Shown one piece after another: positions 1 to 7,918 of a stretch of DNA of 45,227 bases (its first letter is position 1; each line of letters starts with the position of its first letter). The position numbers and the translations under genes are program-made. The notes under the pieces were generated by a model, which ran no database searches, was not told the origin of the DNA, and saw nothing but the letters and a program-made list of their open reading frames with translations. Source of the DNA: a bacterium (GTDB lineage: Bacteria; Bacteroidota; Bacteroidia; CAILMK01; JACPUW01); contig WGNN01000036.1 in the NCBI GenBank assembly GCA_016124515.1, forward strand, positions 1 to 45,227. Direction: 5' to 3'.

Positions 1-28
1 GTGAGTTTGCTGAGTTCTAGCGTTTTTG

Positions 29-68
29 TTTACTTTTTTGGTCACGCCTTGGCGTGACAAAAAGTAAA
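29..68. repeat. Long imperfect hairpin (REP-like element)
   Basis: The left arm TTTACTTTTTTGGTCACGCC and the right arm GGCGTGACAAAAAGTAAA pair almost completely around a TT loop, with two extra bases in the left arm. Such hairpins are common intergenic elements in Bacteroidota and may end transcription of a gene lying left of the window. The stem is seen directly; the role is inferred. Confidence 0.6.
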
Positions 69-360
69 AGCCCGAGCGGCTTGAGCGGTAGTTGACAGAA
101 TTGCCAACTCTCCAAATCATTTTGCACAACACGGCGGTAAAGGCCAACTGGACAAGAAGAACGAAAAAGTCAATCTCGATGCTGGGGAGGCCGAACAAAA
201 AAACTCTCTCGTCAAGACGAGCTCATACAGCTTTTTGTTCCGGGCGGAATTTCGATTATTTCTCCACTAAAAAGAAAAAGAGCCATCCTGCCTTTATAAA
301 CAAGGAAAATCATCTTATATTTTACCACAAATCCTCAGTTAAATATGGATTCCTAAGCAC
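69..360. other. Intergenic, no gene recognised
   Basis: The track offers a 92-residue plus-strand ORF here, but its composition is unlike a protein (many Lys, Ser and Thr, no domain) and no promoter or start context supports it. The sequence next to the hairpin (cccgagcggcttgagcgg) is the low-complexity type that often follows this repeat. I see nothing else supportable. Confidence 0.5.
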
Positions 361-388
361 AAAAAAATAACTGCCCGGGAAAGGGCAG
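361..388 (-). terminator. Rho-independent terminator of the small membrane-protein pair
   Basis: On the minus strand CTGCCC-TTTCCC-GGGCAG forms a 6 bp GC-rich stem, followed by TTATTTTTTT. It lies about 60 bases beyond the stop of the minus-strand gene ending at 452, so it should end that transcript. Confidence 0.65.
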
Positions 389-451
389 CTATCTTGGAAC
401 AAATGAAATTAAGTGCTTGGGCGTCAATTCTTTTTTAGTAAAGCATATTAC

Positions 452-853
452 CTAAACCGCTTCCATTCCTCCAAGGTCAGGGCTGGCAGATTTTGCTCGT
501 TTATCCGCATTTTGACTTGATTTTTTCTTTCCGCGGAAAAACAAAAACAGGTTGAGAAATAGCATAATGCCAAGGTAAATGGTAAAGCCGCCAATTTTGG
601 TGCTCAAGCTTTCCATCATGCGCACCGCAGTTGAAATACTGTTCAATTCTATTATTAAAAAGGCAGTTCCCAGGTTCATTAAATAGAACCCGATTTTGAA
701 AAGGTTGTTGGTGGCAGTGGCAATAGTTTCACGACCGTGAAAAATATCTATCATAAAAACTTTGCTGTTGCTGAAAAGTCGCTGTGCTACCCAAGTGGTG
801 AGTGTAATAGTAACCGGCAGGTAGATGAAGTAGGCTAAGAGTTTGTAGTCCAT
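452..853 (-). CDS. Small integral membrane protein, paralogue of the next gene
   Basis: A 133-residue protein of unknown function. It has about three hydrophobic segments (roughly residues 5-25, 50-70 and 88-106) and a basic, Ser/Lys-rich tail, so it should sit in the inner membrane with that tail in the cytoplasm. Spacing of the segments and the phrase KIGFYLMNLGTAFLIIEL resemble ILLVGFYLVNVAFVLLYL in the gene upstream, so the two look like tandem duplicates. Its start overlaps the end of that upstream gene by 19 bases, which implies co-transcription and probably translational coupling. A terminator follows. I do not recognise the family. Confidence 0.75.
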   Translation of the reverse strand: MDYKLLAYFIYLPVTITLTTWVAQRLFSNSKVFMIDIFHGRETIATATNNLFKIGFYLMNLGTAFLIIELNSISTAVRMMESLSTKIGGFTIYLGIMLFLNLFLFFRGKKKSSQNADKRAKSASPDLGGMEAV

Positions 854-1203
854 TGTATTGTTTTTTTAAGTTTTTGCGCAATAAAATTTATAATAAGCAG
901 GTTGCAGAAATGCCAAATACCCAGAGTAAAGAAAACCACCCCTGTTTTGTGGAAAATGAAGGCAATGGCCTGCGCCGTATTTTCAGCCGCTTTGTTGTTC
1001 ATAGAAAGATAAAGCAGCACAAAAGCCACATTTACCAAATAGAAGCCTACCAAGAGAATTTGATTTACCGGTTTTACCCAATGCATCGGCAACATTTGTT
1101 TGAGAAAAGGTTCGCCGTTTTTGTACAGGTTTTGACCCAACACCACCGCAGCTGTCAATGAAATTGTCGTGTACAGAATTAGGGTTAATACATTGGTATC
1201 CAT
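835..1203 (-). CDS. Small integral membrane protein, first gene of a paralogous pair
   Basis: A 122-residue membrane protein beginning MDTNVLTLILYTT. The track start at 1305 adds 34 residues, but that ATG abuts the upstream gene's terminator. The ATG at 1203 lies just downstream of a good Bacteroidota promoter box (1226-1233), so I chose it. About three hydrophobic segments are visible (residues 5-25, 48-68 and 85-110), followed by a short basic tail. It resembles the downstream gene in length and layout. No catalytic motif is visible and the function is unknown. Confidence 0.72.
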   Translation of the reverse strand: MDTNVLTLILYTTISLTAAVVLGQNLYKNGEPFLKQMLPMHWVKPVNQILLVGFYLVNVAFVLLYLSMNNKAAENTAQAIAFIFHKTGVVFFTLGIWHFCNLLIINFIAQKLKKTIQWTTNS

Positions 1204-1225
1204 GCGGGTAGCTTGTTTTACAAGA

Positions 1226-1233
1226 CAAATGTA
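1226..1233 (-). promoter_or_regulatory. -7 box TACATTTG for the small membrane-protein pair
   Basis: The minus strand reads TACATTTG, matching the Bacteroidota consensus TAnnTTTG, 22 bases upstream of the ATG at 1203. No clear TTTG -33 element was found at the usual spacing. The box supports the shorter start of the gene. Confidence 0.5.
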
Positions 1234-1310
1234 GAACAAATAAATTAAACTTTCAGAAAAAATTGAAAGTTTTGTAATAAAGCTTGGTTTTACTTCCTTT
1301 CCCATAAAAT

Positions 1311-1345
1311 AAAAAGGCCACAGCTATTTAGTTGTGGCCTTTTTT
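1311..1345 (-). terminator. Terminator after the cytochrome gene
   Basis: AAAAAGGCCACA and TGTGGCCTTTTT form a perfect 12 bp stem with a 10-base loop. Because it has A-runs on one side and T-runs on the other, it could work in both directions. It stands 24 bases beyond the stop of the minus-strand cytochrome gene and separates it from the membrane-protein pair. Confidence 0.85.
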
Positions 1346-1368
1346 GGCTTATGTATTAAAACGCCTGA

Positions 1369-2319
1369 CTAAATAGTTGGGCGTGGAATAGCATGTTTAA
1401 TGGGCGGTATGGTTTGGAGGTACTCAAATATAGCTCCCGCCTCTTTGTCGCTCAGTTGGGTGAAAGGAATCATAGGATAGCGCAAGGCAGGCCCGTTCTT
1501 TACCTGACCGGTTTTTAAGGCCGTCACAAACTCTTCCTTTGTCCAGTTGCCTATGCCGGTTTCCTTGTCGGGGGTAATGTTGGCGGTTAAAATCACCTCG
1601 CCACTCAGGTTTAAGGTCTTGGTGCCGCCTCCAAAATAGCCCGCACTTTTTTCTGGTTCCAGGTAGTTGTTGCTCGCAAAATCTGCCGAATGACACGAAA
1701 AACACTCCAGGTTAATGGCAAAGTATTTTCCCAATTCCTGCATGTTGTTGGTGTCGGGCAATTCAATTTTTTCGGTGGGATAGGGCATGGGTTTAAAAGC
1801 CACCAAGCAAAGAAACTTGGTAAGCAATGCGGGTTCGCAGGGCTGGTCTGCCACTGCCGCCGCCTTGTTTAAGTCGGAGCGCAAAAACGATATAATGGCG
1901 TTTATATCCTCATCAGCCATGTGGGCTAACTTGGCCATGTAGGGTGGTGCGTATTGTCCATCGCGTTTGATGCCGGTACGCAGCAGGTACACGAGTTCCT
2001 CATCCGTCCACTCGCCAATGCCATAAGTTGGGTCTTGCGTAATGTTTTGACTGTAAATCTTACCAAATTCCGCGGGTGCATCGGTCATGAGTTTGCCGGT
2101 GAGCAAGCCCGTCTCATTGTTTCTATGACAGTTGGCGCAAAGCATATTGGCCAGTTTTTGTCCGCGTGCAATGCTTTCGGGGCTGCTGTGCAGGGTAAAT
2201 GTTATTTTTTCAACCTTATAATGTGGAATACCACGTAGGCTGATGAACAGCAGAAAACCACCTGCAACCACCAAAAGCGCCAGTACAGCTATGCCCAAAT
2301 ACTTTAAAACCTTTTTCAT
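1369..2319 (-). CDS. Membrane-anchored diheme cytochrome c
   Basis: A 316-residue protein with one N-terminal hydrophobic segment (about residues 8-28) acting as signal anchor, which places the rest in the periplasm. Two CxxCH heme c motifs are visible: CANCH near residue 61 and CFSCH near residue 207, each starting a cytochrome c domain. Met residues later in each domain (for example PPYMAKLAHM and RYPMIPF) are candidate sixth ligands. Each half also carries the ITxDxxxGIGxWTxEE pattern typical of periplasmic diheme cytochromes c, so the two halves look like an internal duplication. It should carry electrons between periplasmic partners, but no dehydrogenase or oxidase subunit is adjacent, so the partner is unknown. 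Confidence 0.9.
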   Translation of the reverse strand: MKKVLKYLGIAVLALLVVAGGFLLFISLRGIPHYKVEKITFTLHSSPESIARGQKLANMLCANCHRNNETGLLTGKLMTDAPAEFGKIYSQNITQDPTYGIGEWTDEELVYLLRTGIKRDGQYAPPYMAKLAHMADEDINAIISFLRSDLNKAAAVADQPCEPALLTKFLCLVAFKPMPYPTEKIELPDTNNMQELGKYFAINLECFSCHSADFASNNYLEPEKSAGYFGGGTKTLNLSGEVILTANITPDKETGIGNWTKEEFVTALKTGQVKNGPALRYPMIPFTQLSDKEAGAIFEYLQTIPPIKHAIPRPTI

Positions 2320-2506
2320 TACTTTTAATTTGCCTGTTATTGATAAAAATCAGGTGAAAGGTATGCCTTTTTGGTCAGGTAGCAATTTAACGCGGATGAA
2401 TTTCAAGAAAAAAGCCATCGAACTGTGGAGAGTGTATGGCAACACAATTGAAAAAATGTGGCTATTCTATTGACCTCAGTCATGTTATATCCATATTACT
2501 ACAATG

Positions 2507-2514
2507 TAATTTTG
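2507..2514 (+). promoter_or_regulatory. -7 box TAATTTTG upstream of proline dehydrogenase
   Basis: TAATTTTG fits TAnnTTTG and ends 18 bases before the ATG at 2533. No convincing -33 TTTG is present. It supports the start at MKPSPINF rather than the track start at 2458. Confidence 0.5.
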
Positions 2515-2532
2515 CGGCATATTTTTACAACC

Positions 2533-3705
2533 ATGAAACCTTCACCCATAAACTTTGAAGACACCCAAGTGGCTTACGCCATTAAGTCGCGAAAAGAGCT
2601 CAAACTTGCGCGTTTGTTGTTTTCCGTTCTTCAAAATCCTTCGTTGTCAAGCCTTGGACGTTCGCTGCTCAAGTTTGGCATCAATGCGCATTTGCCGGTA
2701 AATGCACCGGTAAAAGCCACACTTTACAAGCATTTTATCGGTGGCGAAAGCATCAACAAAACCATTCCACTGATGGAGAAAATGGCGGGCTACAATGTAT
2801 TTTCCATACTTGACTACAGCCTTGAAGGAATTGAAAGCGAGAAGGAGTTTGACAAAGGGGTGGAGGAGTTTTTGAAAAATGTGGAAGTGGCGGCACAACA
2901 CGATGAAATTCCTTTTTCCGTGTTCAAGCCATCGGCCATTGCCACCCACCGCATTTTGGAGTTGGTATCGTCGGGCAAAACGCTCAGCGACAAAGACAAA
3001 GCTGAATTTGACCGCGTGCGTGGCAGGTTTTACAAAATATTCAGCCGCGCACATGAGTTGGGGGTGCGGGTAATGGTTGATGCCGAAGAAAGTTGGATTC
3101 AACAGGCTATTGATGACCTGACCGATGAAATGATGGACAATTTCAACAAGGAGCGCGTTATTGCCATGAACACTTTTCAGCTTTACCGCAAAGACCGCCT
3201 TGACTACATGATAAAAAGCTACGAACGCTGCGAAAAAGCGGGTTTAAAAATGGGAGCGAAATTGGTGCGCGGTGCCTACCTTGAAAAAGAGCGCAACCGT
3301 GCCGCCGAAAAAGGCTATCCTTCGCCTATAAACGAAACCAAAGCCGATACTGACAAAATGTTTAACGACGCGGTGGCTTATTGCCTTGACCACCTGCACT
3401 TGGGCGAAGTATTTATTGGCAGCCACAACGAGGAAACCGTGGCGCTTGCCGTGGCCCACATGCAAAAAAATAATATAGCGGCAAATGACAGCAGGGTTTG
3501 GTTTTCGCAGCTCTATGGCATGTGCGATTACCTGAGTTTTAACCTTGGCAAACACGGATACAATGTAGCCAAATACATTCCCTATGGTCCTGTAAAAGCG
3601 GTTATCCCGTATTTGGTGCGCCGCGCCGACGAAAACAGCTCGGTAGCAGGACAAGCCGCCAAAGAACTGAAATTGATAAATACCGAACTAAAAAGAAGAA
3701 GCTGA
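2533..3705 (+). CDS. Proline dehydrogenase (monofunctional, FAD-dependent)
   Basis: A 390-residue enzyme expected to oxidise proline to pyrroline-5-carboxylate with FAD, passing electrons to the respiratory chain. ProDH signatures are visible: LVRGAYLEKER, SHNEETVA, the FSQLYGMCD segment, and the C-terminal YLVRRADEN that carries the substrate-binding arginines. The length suits the stand-alone form rather than bifunctional PutA; no pyrroline-5-carboxylate dehydrogenase gene is nearby. The start was set at 2533 because the upstream residues are not family-like and a -7 box lies just before it. Its TGA shares one base with the ATG of the WYL regulator (TGATG), so the two are translationally coupled and the regulator may respond to proline catabolism. 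Confidence 0.92.
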   Translation: MKPSPINFEDTQVAYAIKSRKELKLARLLFSVLQNPSLSSLGRSLLKFGINAHLPVNAPVKATLYKHFIGGESINKTIPLMEKMAGYNVFSILDYSLEGIESEKEFDKGVEEFLKNVEVAAQHDEIPFSVFKPSAIATHRILELVSSGKTLSDKDKAEFDRVRGRFYKIFSRAHELGVRVMVDAEESWIQQAIDDLTDEMMDNFNKERVIAMNTFQLYRKDRLDYMIKSYERCEKAGLKMGAKLVRGAYLEKERNRAAEKGYPSPINETKADTDKMFNDAVAYCLDHLHLGEVFIGSHNEETVALAVAHMQKNNIAANDSRVWFSQLYGMCDYLSFNLGKHGYNVAKYIPYGPVKAVIPYLVRRADENSSVAGQAAKELKLINTELKRRS

Positions 3706-4739
3706 TGGGAGCAGCCAAAAGATCGCTCATGCGGTACCGGCTCATCGACGAAATTTTAACCCGTAAGTCAAAACCTTACCCTTCGCTGGTTGAAATTATT
3801 GACTACGTAAACGACCAATTGCTGGGCTTGTTTGACGATGTAATGGTGTCGCGCCGCACTATTCAAAACGATTTGCGCGACATGCGCGAGAGTGCTGAAC
3901 TGGGTTTTTATGCGCCCATAGAATACCACTCCGCACGCAAAGGATATTACTACAGCGAACCCGACTATTCCATCAACAAATTGCCGTTGAAAAACGAGGA
4001 GCGGCAGGTTATTGAGTTTGTAGCCAATATGTTGGCGCGCTACGAGAACATCCCCATGTTCAGCAATTTCAAACACATTACCCAAAAAATATTTGACTCG
4101 CTGAATATTCACAGCGCGATAGAAAACGACCAATTGCTTACCGCTGCCATACAATTTGACAGCACGCCCGCAGCCAAGGGCAACCAATGGCTGGCCACCG
4201 CCTCAGAAGCCATCAGGCATTACCGCAAATTGCAAATTGCCTATAGCCCTTTTGGCAGCAATCAGGTAAATACCCGCATTTTTCACCCCTATATTCTCAA
4301 AGAATTCAGGGGCAGGTGGTATTTGATTGGCGTGTCAGAAAATGCCGGTGAGGTGAGAACCTACGCGCTTGACCGCATTGAAGAAATGGAATTGCTTGAT
4401 GTGCATTATCCACTGGAAGAAAGCTTTGACCGACAAAAATATTTTGAATACAGTTTTGGTATTTACAACCTGAGCCATGAGGAACCCGAAGAAGTGTTGC
4501 TGCAATTTGAGTTGCAACAAGGCTACTACATACTCAGCAGGCCTATACATCCTACGCAGGAGCTTGTAAGTCAGGGCGATAATGAAATAATTGTTCGTTT
4601 GAAACTATATATTTCAGAAGATTTTATAATGGAAATACTCTCTTTTGGCGACAGGGTAGAGGTGCAAAAACCCGATTCGCTGCGGACCGAAGTTGTGCAA
4701 CGCCTGATGCAAGCGCAAAAAAAATACCTGAAAAAATAG
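3705..4739 (+). CDS. WYL-domain transcriptional regulator (YafY-like)
   Basis: A 344-residue protein. The N-terminal part has a helix-turn-helix with recognition segment VSRRTIQNDLRDMR (about residues 48-61). The middle and C-terminal parts form a WYL domain, with the ligand-binding core RGRWYLIGVSE followed by TYALDRI near residues 204-228. WYL proteins bind small ligands or nucleic acid and control transcription. It begins on the A of the preceding TGA, so it is made from the proline dehydrogenase transcript. A second in-frame ATG (MRYRLIDE) eight codons in could be the true start. The target genes are unknown. Confidence 0.88.
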   Translation: MGAAKRSLMRYRLIDEILTRKSKPYPSLVEIIDYVNDQLLGLFDDVMVSRRTIQNDLRDMRESAELGFYAPIEYHSARKGYYYSEPDYSINKLPLKNEERQVIEFVANMLARYENIPMFSNFKHITQKIFDSLNIHSAIENDQLLTAAIQFDSTPAAKGNQWLATASEAIRHYRKLQIAYSPFGSNQVNTRIFHPYILKEFRGRWYLIGVSENAGEVRTYALDRIEEMELLDVHYPLEESFDRQKYFEYSFGIYNLSHEEPEEVLLQFELQQGYYILSRPIHPTQELVSQGDNEIIVRLKLYISEDFIMEILSFGDRVEVQKPDSLRTEVVQRLMQAQKKYLKK

Positions 4740-4809
4740 TTTTTTGTGCAGCCGGTGCAACCAACCCGGCGCAAATACCAATAATGCAAAAGTAGTTTAC
4801 AACACGAGC

Positions 4810-5127
4810 ATGTTTACAACCATAGAACCATACAGACTCGCCGAAGCAACTGCGCACAACAACTACGTGCTGGTTGACCTGAGAAGCAAAAGAGAATTTC
4901 TTACCGATGGCATTGCGGGTTCTGTCCATATTCCCTACAGCAGTTTGCCCGACAGATGGCAAGAACTGCCCCAAAACAAAGAAATCATTTTGTATTGCAA
5001 CGATGGAAAAATGTCGGCAAGCGCCCGCAATTTCCTGAAAGGCCATGCACGCTTTACCAATGTAGCCTCGCTCGAGTCGGGCATTGGCAGTTTGCAAATA
5101 CAGCTCAAGAGCAAAAAAGCGAGTTAG
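4810..5127 (+). CDS. Rhodanese-like sulfurtransferase, single domain
   Basis: A 105-residue single-domain rhodanese. VLVDLRSKREFLTDGIAGSVHIP is the typical N-terminal block, and the active-site loop is CNDGKMS with the catalytic Cys at about residue 61. Such proteins carry sulfur as a persulfide and are cytoplasmic. No signal peptide is present. The start at MFTTIEPY (4810) was chosen because the 22 residues added by the track are Cys- and Asn-rich and unlike the family. It lies 70 bases after the WYL regulator and 67 before yaaA in the same direction, so it could be part of the same transcript. Confidence 0.87.
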   Translation: MFTTIEPYRLAEATAHNNYVLVDLRSKREFLTDGIAGSVHIPYSSLPDRWQELPQNKEIILYCNDGKMSASARNFLKGHARFTNVASLESGIGSLQIQLKSKKAS

Positions 5128-5194
5128 CTGTTCAATATCACCTATTCAATTTCTTATTGCTTTGTAACATTGCAGGCCAATTACAACGCGCGCA

Positions 5195-5971
5195 ATGCTC
5201 ATACTTATTTCGCCGGCAAAAACACTTGATTTTGAATCTGCTCCGCTCACTCCGGCCTATTCAGTGCCCGAGAATTTGGAGCAGTCTGAGAAGATTATCA
5301 AAAAACTCAGAACTGTTTCGGTAAAAAAATTGGGTGAGTTGATGTCGATAAGTAAAGACCTGGCCCGGCTAAACCACGAGCGGTACCAGCAATGGCAAAC
5401 GGTTTTTACCCCCGAAAACAGCCGAATTGCCATACAAGCCTTTAAAGGCGATGTATATCTGGGGCTACAGGTAGAAAGTTTTACACCCGAAGATCTGGAC
5501 TACGCCAACAGCCACTTGCGCATACTTTCGGGTTTGCACGGCTTGTTGAAACCACTGGATTTCATACAACCCTACCGCTTGGAAATGGGAACCAAACTGC
5601 CTGTGGGGCGCAAGAAAAACCTGTACCAACTTTGGACCGAGCAAGTAACCGATCGTGTGAATGAGGCGGTAGCCCAAAGCGGAAGTTCGTATTTGCTCAA
5701 CCTGGCTTCAGATGAATACTTCGCTGCGGTTAATACGGAAAAAGTGGAGGCTAATATTATCAAACCCAGTTTTAAGGAATACAAAAACGGCGAATACAAG
5801 GTGCTGAGTTTCTTTGCAAAAAAGGCACGTGGCCTTATGTCGGCCTACATTTTAAAAAACCGCATCAACCATCCGGAAGACATCAAAAACTTTGCGGAAG
5901 AAGATTATACTTACAACCCTGATTTATCAAACCACACAGAATGGGTATTTACCAGAAACAGAGAGAACTAG
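5195..5971 (+). CDS. yaaA: YaaA family peroxide-stress protein (DUF328)
   Basis: A 258-residue protein of normal length for the YaaA family. The N-terminus MLILISPAKTLDF is the family hallmark, and LYLGLQ-type, LRILSGLHGLLKPLD, YRLEMGTKL and KKARGLMSAYI blocks follow. E. coli YaaA lowers free iron and limits DNA damage during peroxide stress and is cytoplasmic. The end overlaps the start of the heme A synthase gene by 31 bases in another frame, which links the two translationally. An iron/peroxide gene coupled to a heme-modifying enzyme is a reasonable pairing, but that link is inference. Confidence 0.93.
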   Translation: MLILISPAKTLDFESAPLTPAYSVPENLEQSEKIIKKLRTVSVKKLGELMSISKDLARLNHERYQQWQTVFTPENSRIAIQAFKGDVYLGLQVESFTPEDLDYANSHLRILSGLHGLLKPLDFIQPYRLEMGTKLPVGRKKNLYQLWTEQVTDRVNEAVAQSGSSYLLNLASDEYFAAVNTEKVEANIIKPSFKEYKNGEYKVLSFFAKKARGLMSAYILKNRINHPEDIKNFAEEDYTYNPDLSNHTEWVFTRNREN

Positions 5972-6984
5972 GCAACACGAAACCCATACTAAACTGGCTC
6001 TACCTGGGTATGGCCATGATTTTTATTATGGTGCTCATTGGCGGCATTACGCGCCTTACCGACAGCGGATTGAGTATGGTGGATTGGAAACCCATAATGG
6101 GTAGTTTGCCCCCGCTCAACAAACAGCAATGGGCCGATGCTTTTGAGCAATACAAAAATTCGCCGCAGTTTAAGGAACACAACTACCATTTTGAGCTGGC
6201 CAACTTCAAAAGCATATTTTGGTGGGAGTATATCCACCGCTTGTGGGGGCGTATTATAGGTTTGGTTTTTATACTGCCTTTTCTATGGTTTTTGGTTCGG
6301 AAAAAGTTGAGCAAACCGCTCATTGCCCGCTTGGTGGTTGTTTTGCTGCTGGGTTCGTTTCAGGGTTTTATGGGTTGGTATATGGTTAAAAGCGGTCTTG
6401 TAGATGTGCCGCGTGTGAGCCATTTCAGGCTTGCCGCACATTTGCTCACGGCATTTCTTTCTATTAGTTATATCTATTGGATTAGTTTGGAATTGGCTCA
6501 TGAAAGGGGCAACCGATATACCGGCCTTACAAATTTCAAGCGATGGAATATTGCGCTGCTCGTGCTGGTGGTTTTGCAAATAACCTACGGTGCGTTTGTG
6601 GCGGGCAAAGATGCCGGACTCATGCACAATACCTGGCCAAAAATGGATGGTTATTTTATCCATCCTGCTGCCACCGCTCTTGATTCGCTTTGGGAAAGCG
6701 CTACCTACAACAGCTCTATGATACAATTTATCCATCGCAGCCTTGCCATTGTCTTGTTTGTATTTGTGCTTTCGCTGGTATGGGAAGCTGCCAAACGCAA
6801 AATTGGTGGGGCTTTGCGCAGCACCTACAAAATCATGGGTTTTGTGGTGCTTATACAGTTTTTGTTGGGTGTGTTCACCTTGCTGTTTCGGGTGCCCATA
6901 TCGCTGGCCTTATTACACCAATTGGGTGCGCTAGTGCTGTTGCTCAGTACCTTACGGGCCTTATATCTCAACTACAAAGTATAA
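5941..6984 (+). CDS. ctaA: Heme A synthase (COX15/CtaA)
   Basis: A 347-residue inner-membrane enzyme that oxidises the C8 methyl of heme O to give heme A for cytochrome c oxidase. About eight membrane helices are visible. The four heme-ligand histidines are in YIHRLWGR (near residue 99), FRLAAHLLTA, QFIHRSLAI and LLHQLGALV. The opening GGITRLTDSGLSMVDWKP is the conserved COX15 segment. The start at 5941 lies within the last codons of yaaA; the next Met would remove part of the first helix, so the overlapping start is preferred. Its presence implies an aa3-type oxidase elsewhere in the genome. It converges with csaA, leaving 10 bases between stops. Confidence 0.95.
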   Translation: MGIYQKQRELGNTKPILNWLYLGMAMIFIMVLIGGITRLTDSGLSMVDWKPIMGSLPPLNKQQWADAFEQYKNSPQFKEHNYHFELANFKSIFWWEYIHRLWGRIIGLVFILPFLWFLVRKKLSKPLIARLVVVLLLGSFQGFMGWYMVKSGLVDVPRVSHFRLAAHLLTAFLSISYIYWISLELAHERGNRYTGLTNFKRWNIALLVLVVLQITYGAFVAGKDAGLMHNTWPKMDGYFIHPAATALDSLWESATYNSSMIQFIHRSLAIVLFVFVLSLVWEAAKRKIGGALRSTYKIMGFVVLIQFLLGVFTLLFRVPISLALLHQLGALVLLLSTLRALYLNYKV

Positions 6985-6994
6985 TATTTCGGGC

Positions 6995-7324
6995 TCAGCC
7001 CACCTTAAGTCCGTTGGCTACGGGGCTGTCGGGCGAAAATAATACCACGCCATGCGCACTGTAGATGCCAAGCACAAGGCACTGCGACATAAAAGGGCCA
7101 ATTTGTTTGGGCGGAAAATTGACTACAGCCAATATTTGTTTTCCGGGAAGCTGTTCTGTGCGGTAGCCATCGGTTATTTGTGCGCTGCTATTTAAAATGC
7201 CAATGGTGGCGCCAAAATCTATCTCCAGCTTGTAGGCAGGTTTTATGGCTTCTTCAAAAATGCTTGCGCTCAAAATGGTGCCTACCCTGATGTCAATTTT
7301 TTCGAAATCGGACCACGAAATCAT
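6995..7324 (-). CDS. csaA: CsaA-type tRNA-binding domain protein
   Basis: A 109-residue protein consisting of one OB-fold tRNA-binding domain, as in CsaA (export-related chaperone, homodimer). The family pattern is clear: WSDFEKIDIRVGTIL, AYKLEIDFG, SSAQIT, GKQILAVVNFPPKQIG and SPVANGLKVG at the C-terminus. The track ORF starts at 7516, but the first 64 residues are a shadow of the neighbouring gene; the ATG at 7324 gives the usual length. It lies 10 bases downstream of the DinB-like gene and should be co-transcribed with it. Confidence 0.93.
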   Translation of the reverse strand: MISWSDFEKIDIRVGTILSASIFEEAIKPAYKLEIDFGATIGILNSSAQITDGYRTEQLPGKQILAVVNFPPKQIGPFMSQCLVLGIYSAHGVVLFSPDSPVANGLKVG

Positions 7325-7334
7325 GCAGTGGGCG

Positions 7335-7859
7335 CTAAATGCGCTTTTTGGCTTGTTTGATATGCGCCAAATGGTGGTTGCTGTGCCAGGCGTACAAGGC
7401 AATGGCTTCCCAAACCCTGTAGGTTTTGTCTTTGCCGGGGTGGTAAAATGTCCTTTCAAACTCGCCGTGGCGCAGCGAATCAAACAAATCGAGCAGGCGT
7501 TGGTGTATGCCGTCAAGTATCATAATAGAAGGTTCTACCGGACCGTCTTCGGCGTCAATAAGATAGGCCCATGAGTCTTGGTCGTAGTCAACAATGGTTG
7601 GGTTGTTTTGGGTAAGCGCCAACCTAACCCGCACATACATATTTATATGGCTGTCGGCCAGGTGGTTTATTACTTGTCGCATGGTCCAGCCGCCATCGCG
7701 GTAGGGTGTGTCAAAATCGTCGTCGCTCAAGCGTTTTATTTCGCGCTCAATTCTTTCGGGCAACAAACGCAAATCGTCGAGCCAGTTTGCCAAATCGGCT
7801 TCGGTATATTTTTCGGGCATTACAAACTTGCCTATCGGATATTTTTCGTCTTTCATCAA
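7335..7859 (-). CDS. DinB/YfiT-type metal-dependent transferase or hydrolase
   Basis: A 174-residue cytoplasmic protein of the YfiT branch of the DinB four-helix superfamily. The metal-binding histidines are visible in QVINHLADSH (about residues 60-70) and in YAWHSNHHLAHI near the C-terminus, and PERIEREIKRLSDDDFDTPYRDGGWTMRQ is a recognisable family block. Relatives include bacillithiol S-transferases, but members vary and the substrate here cannot be read from sequence. A second Met follows the first. A well-formed promoter lies just upstream (7887-7918), and csaA follows in the same operon. Confidence 0.87.
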   Translation of the reverse strand: MMKDEKYPIGKFVMPEKYTEADLANWLDDLRLLPERIEREIKRLSDDDFDTPYRDGGWTMRQVINHLADSHINMYVRVRLALTQNNPTIVDYDQDSWAYLIDAEDGPVEPSIMILDGIHQRLLDLFDSLRHGEFERTFYHPGKDKTYRVWEAIALYAWHSNHHLAHIKQAKKRI

Positions 7860-7886
7860 TATTGTTTCACTAAGTTAGCGGGCCAC

Positions 7887-7918
7887 CAAAAGTAGCTTTT
7901 TTGAAAACGCAAATCAAA
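7887..7918 (-). promoter_or_regulatory. Bacteroidota-type promoter for the DinB-csaA operon
   Basis: The minus strand has TTTG (7915-7918), a 20-base spacer and TACTTTTG (7887-7894), close to the consensus TTTG-N19-TAnnTTTG. Transcription would start near 7880, giving a leader of about 20 bases. The -33 element lies inside the first codons of the divergent transporter gene. Confidence 0.6.

Noticed and set aside
92-370. 92-residue plus-strand ORF
   Set aside because: Composition and lack of any start signal or domain suggest chance; it also runs into the terminator hairpin of the opposite strand.
3244-3654. 136-residue minus-strand ORF inside proline dehydrogenase, and similar long antisense frames elsewhere
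   Set aside because: These are complements of well-supported genes with conserved motifs and have no independent evidence.
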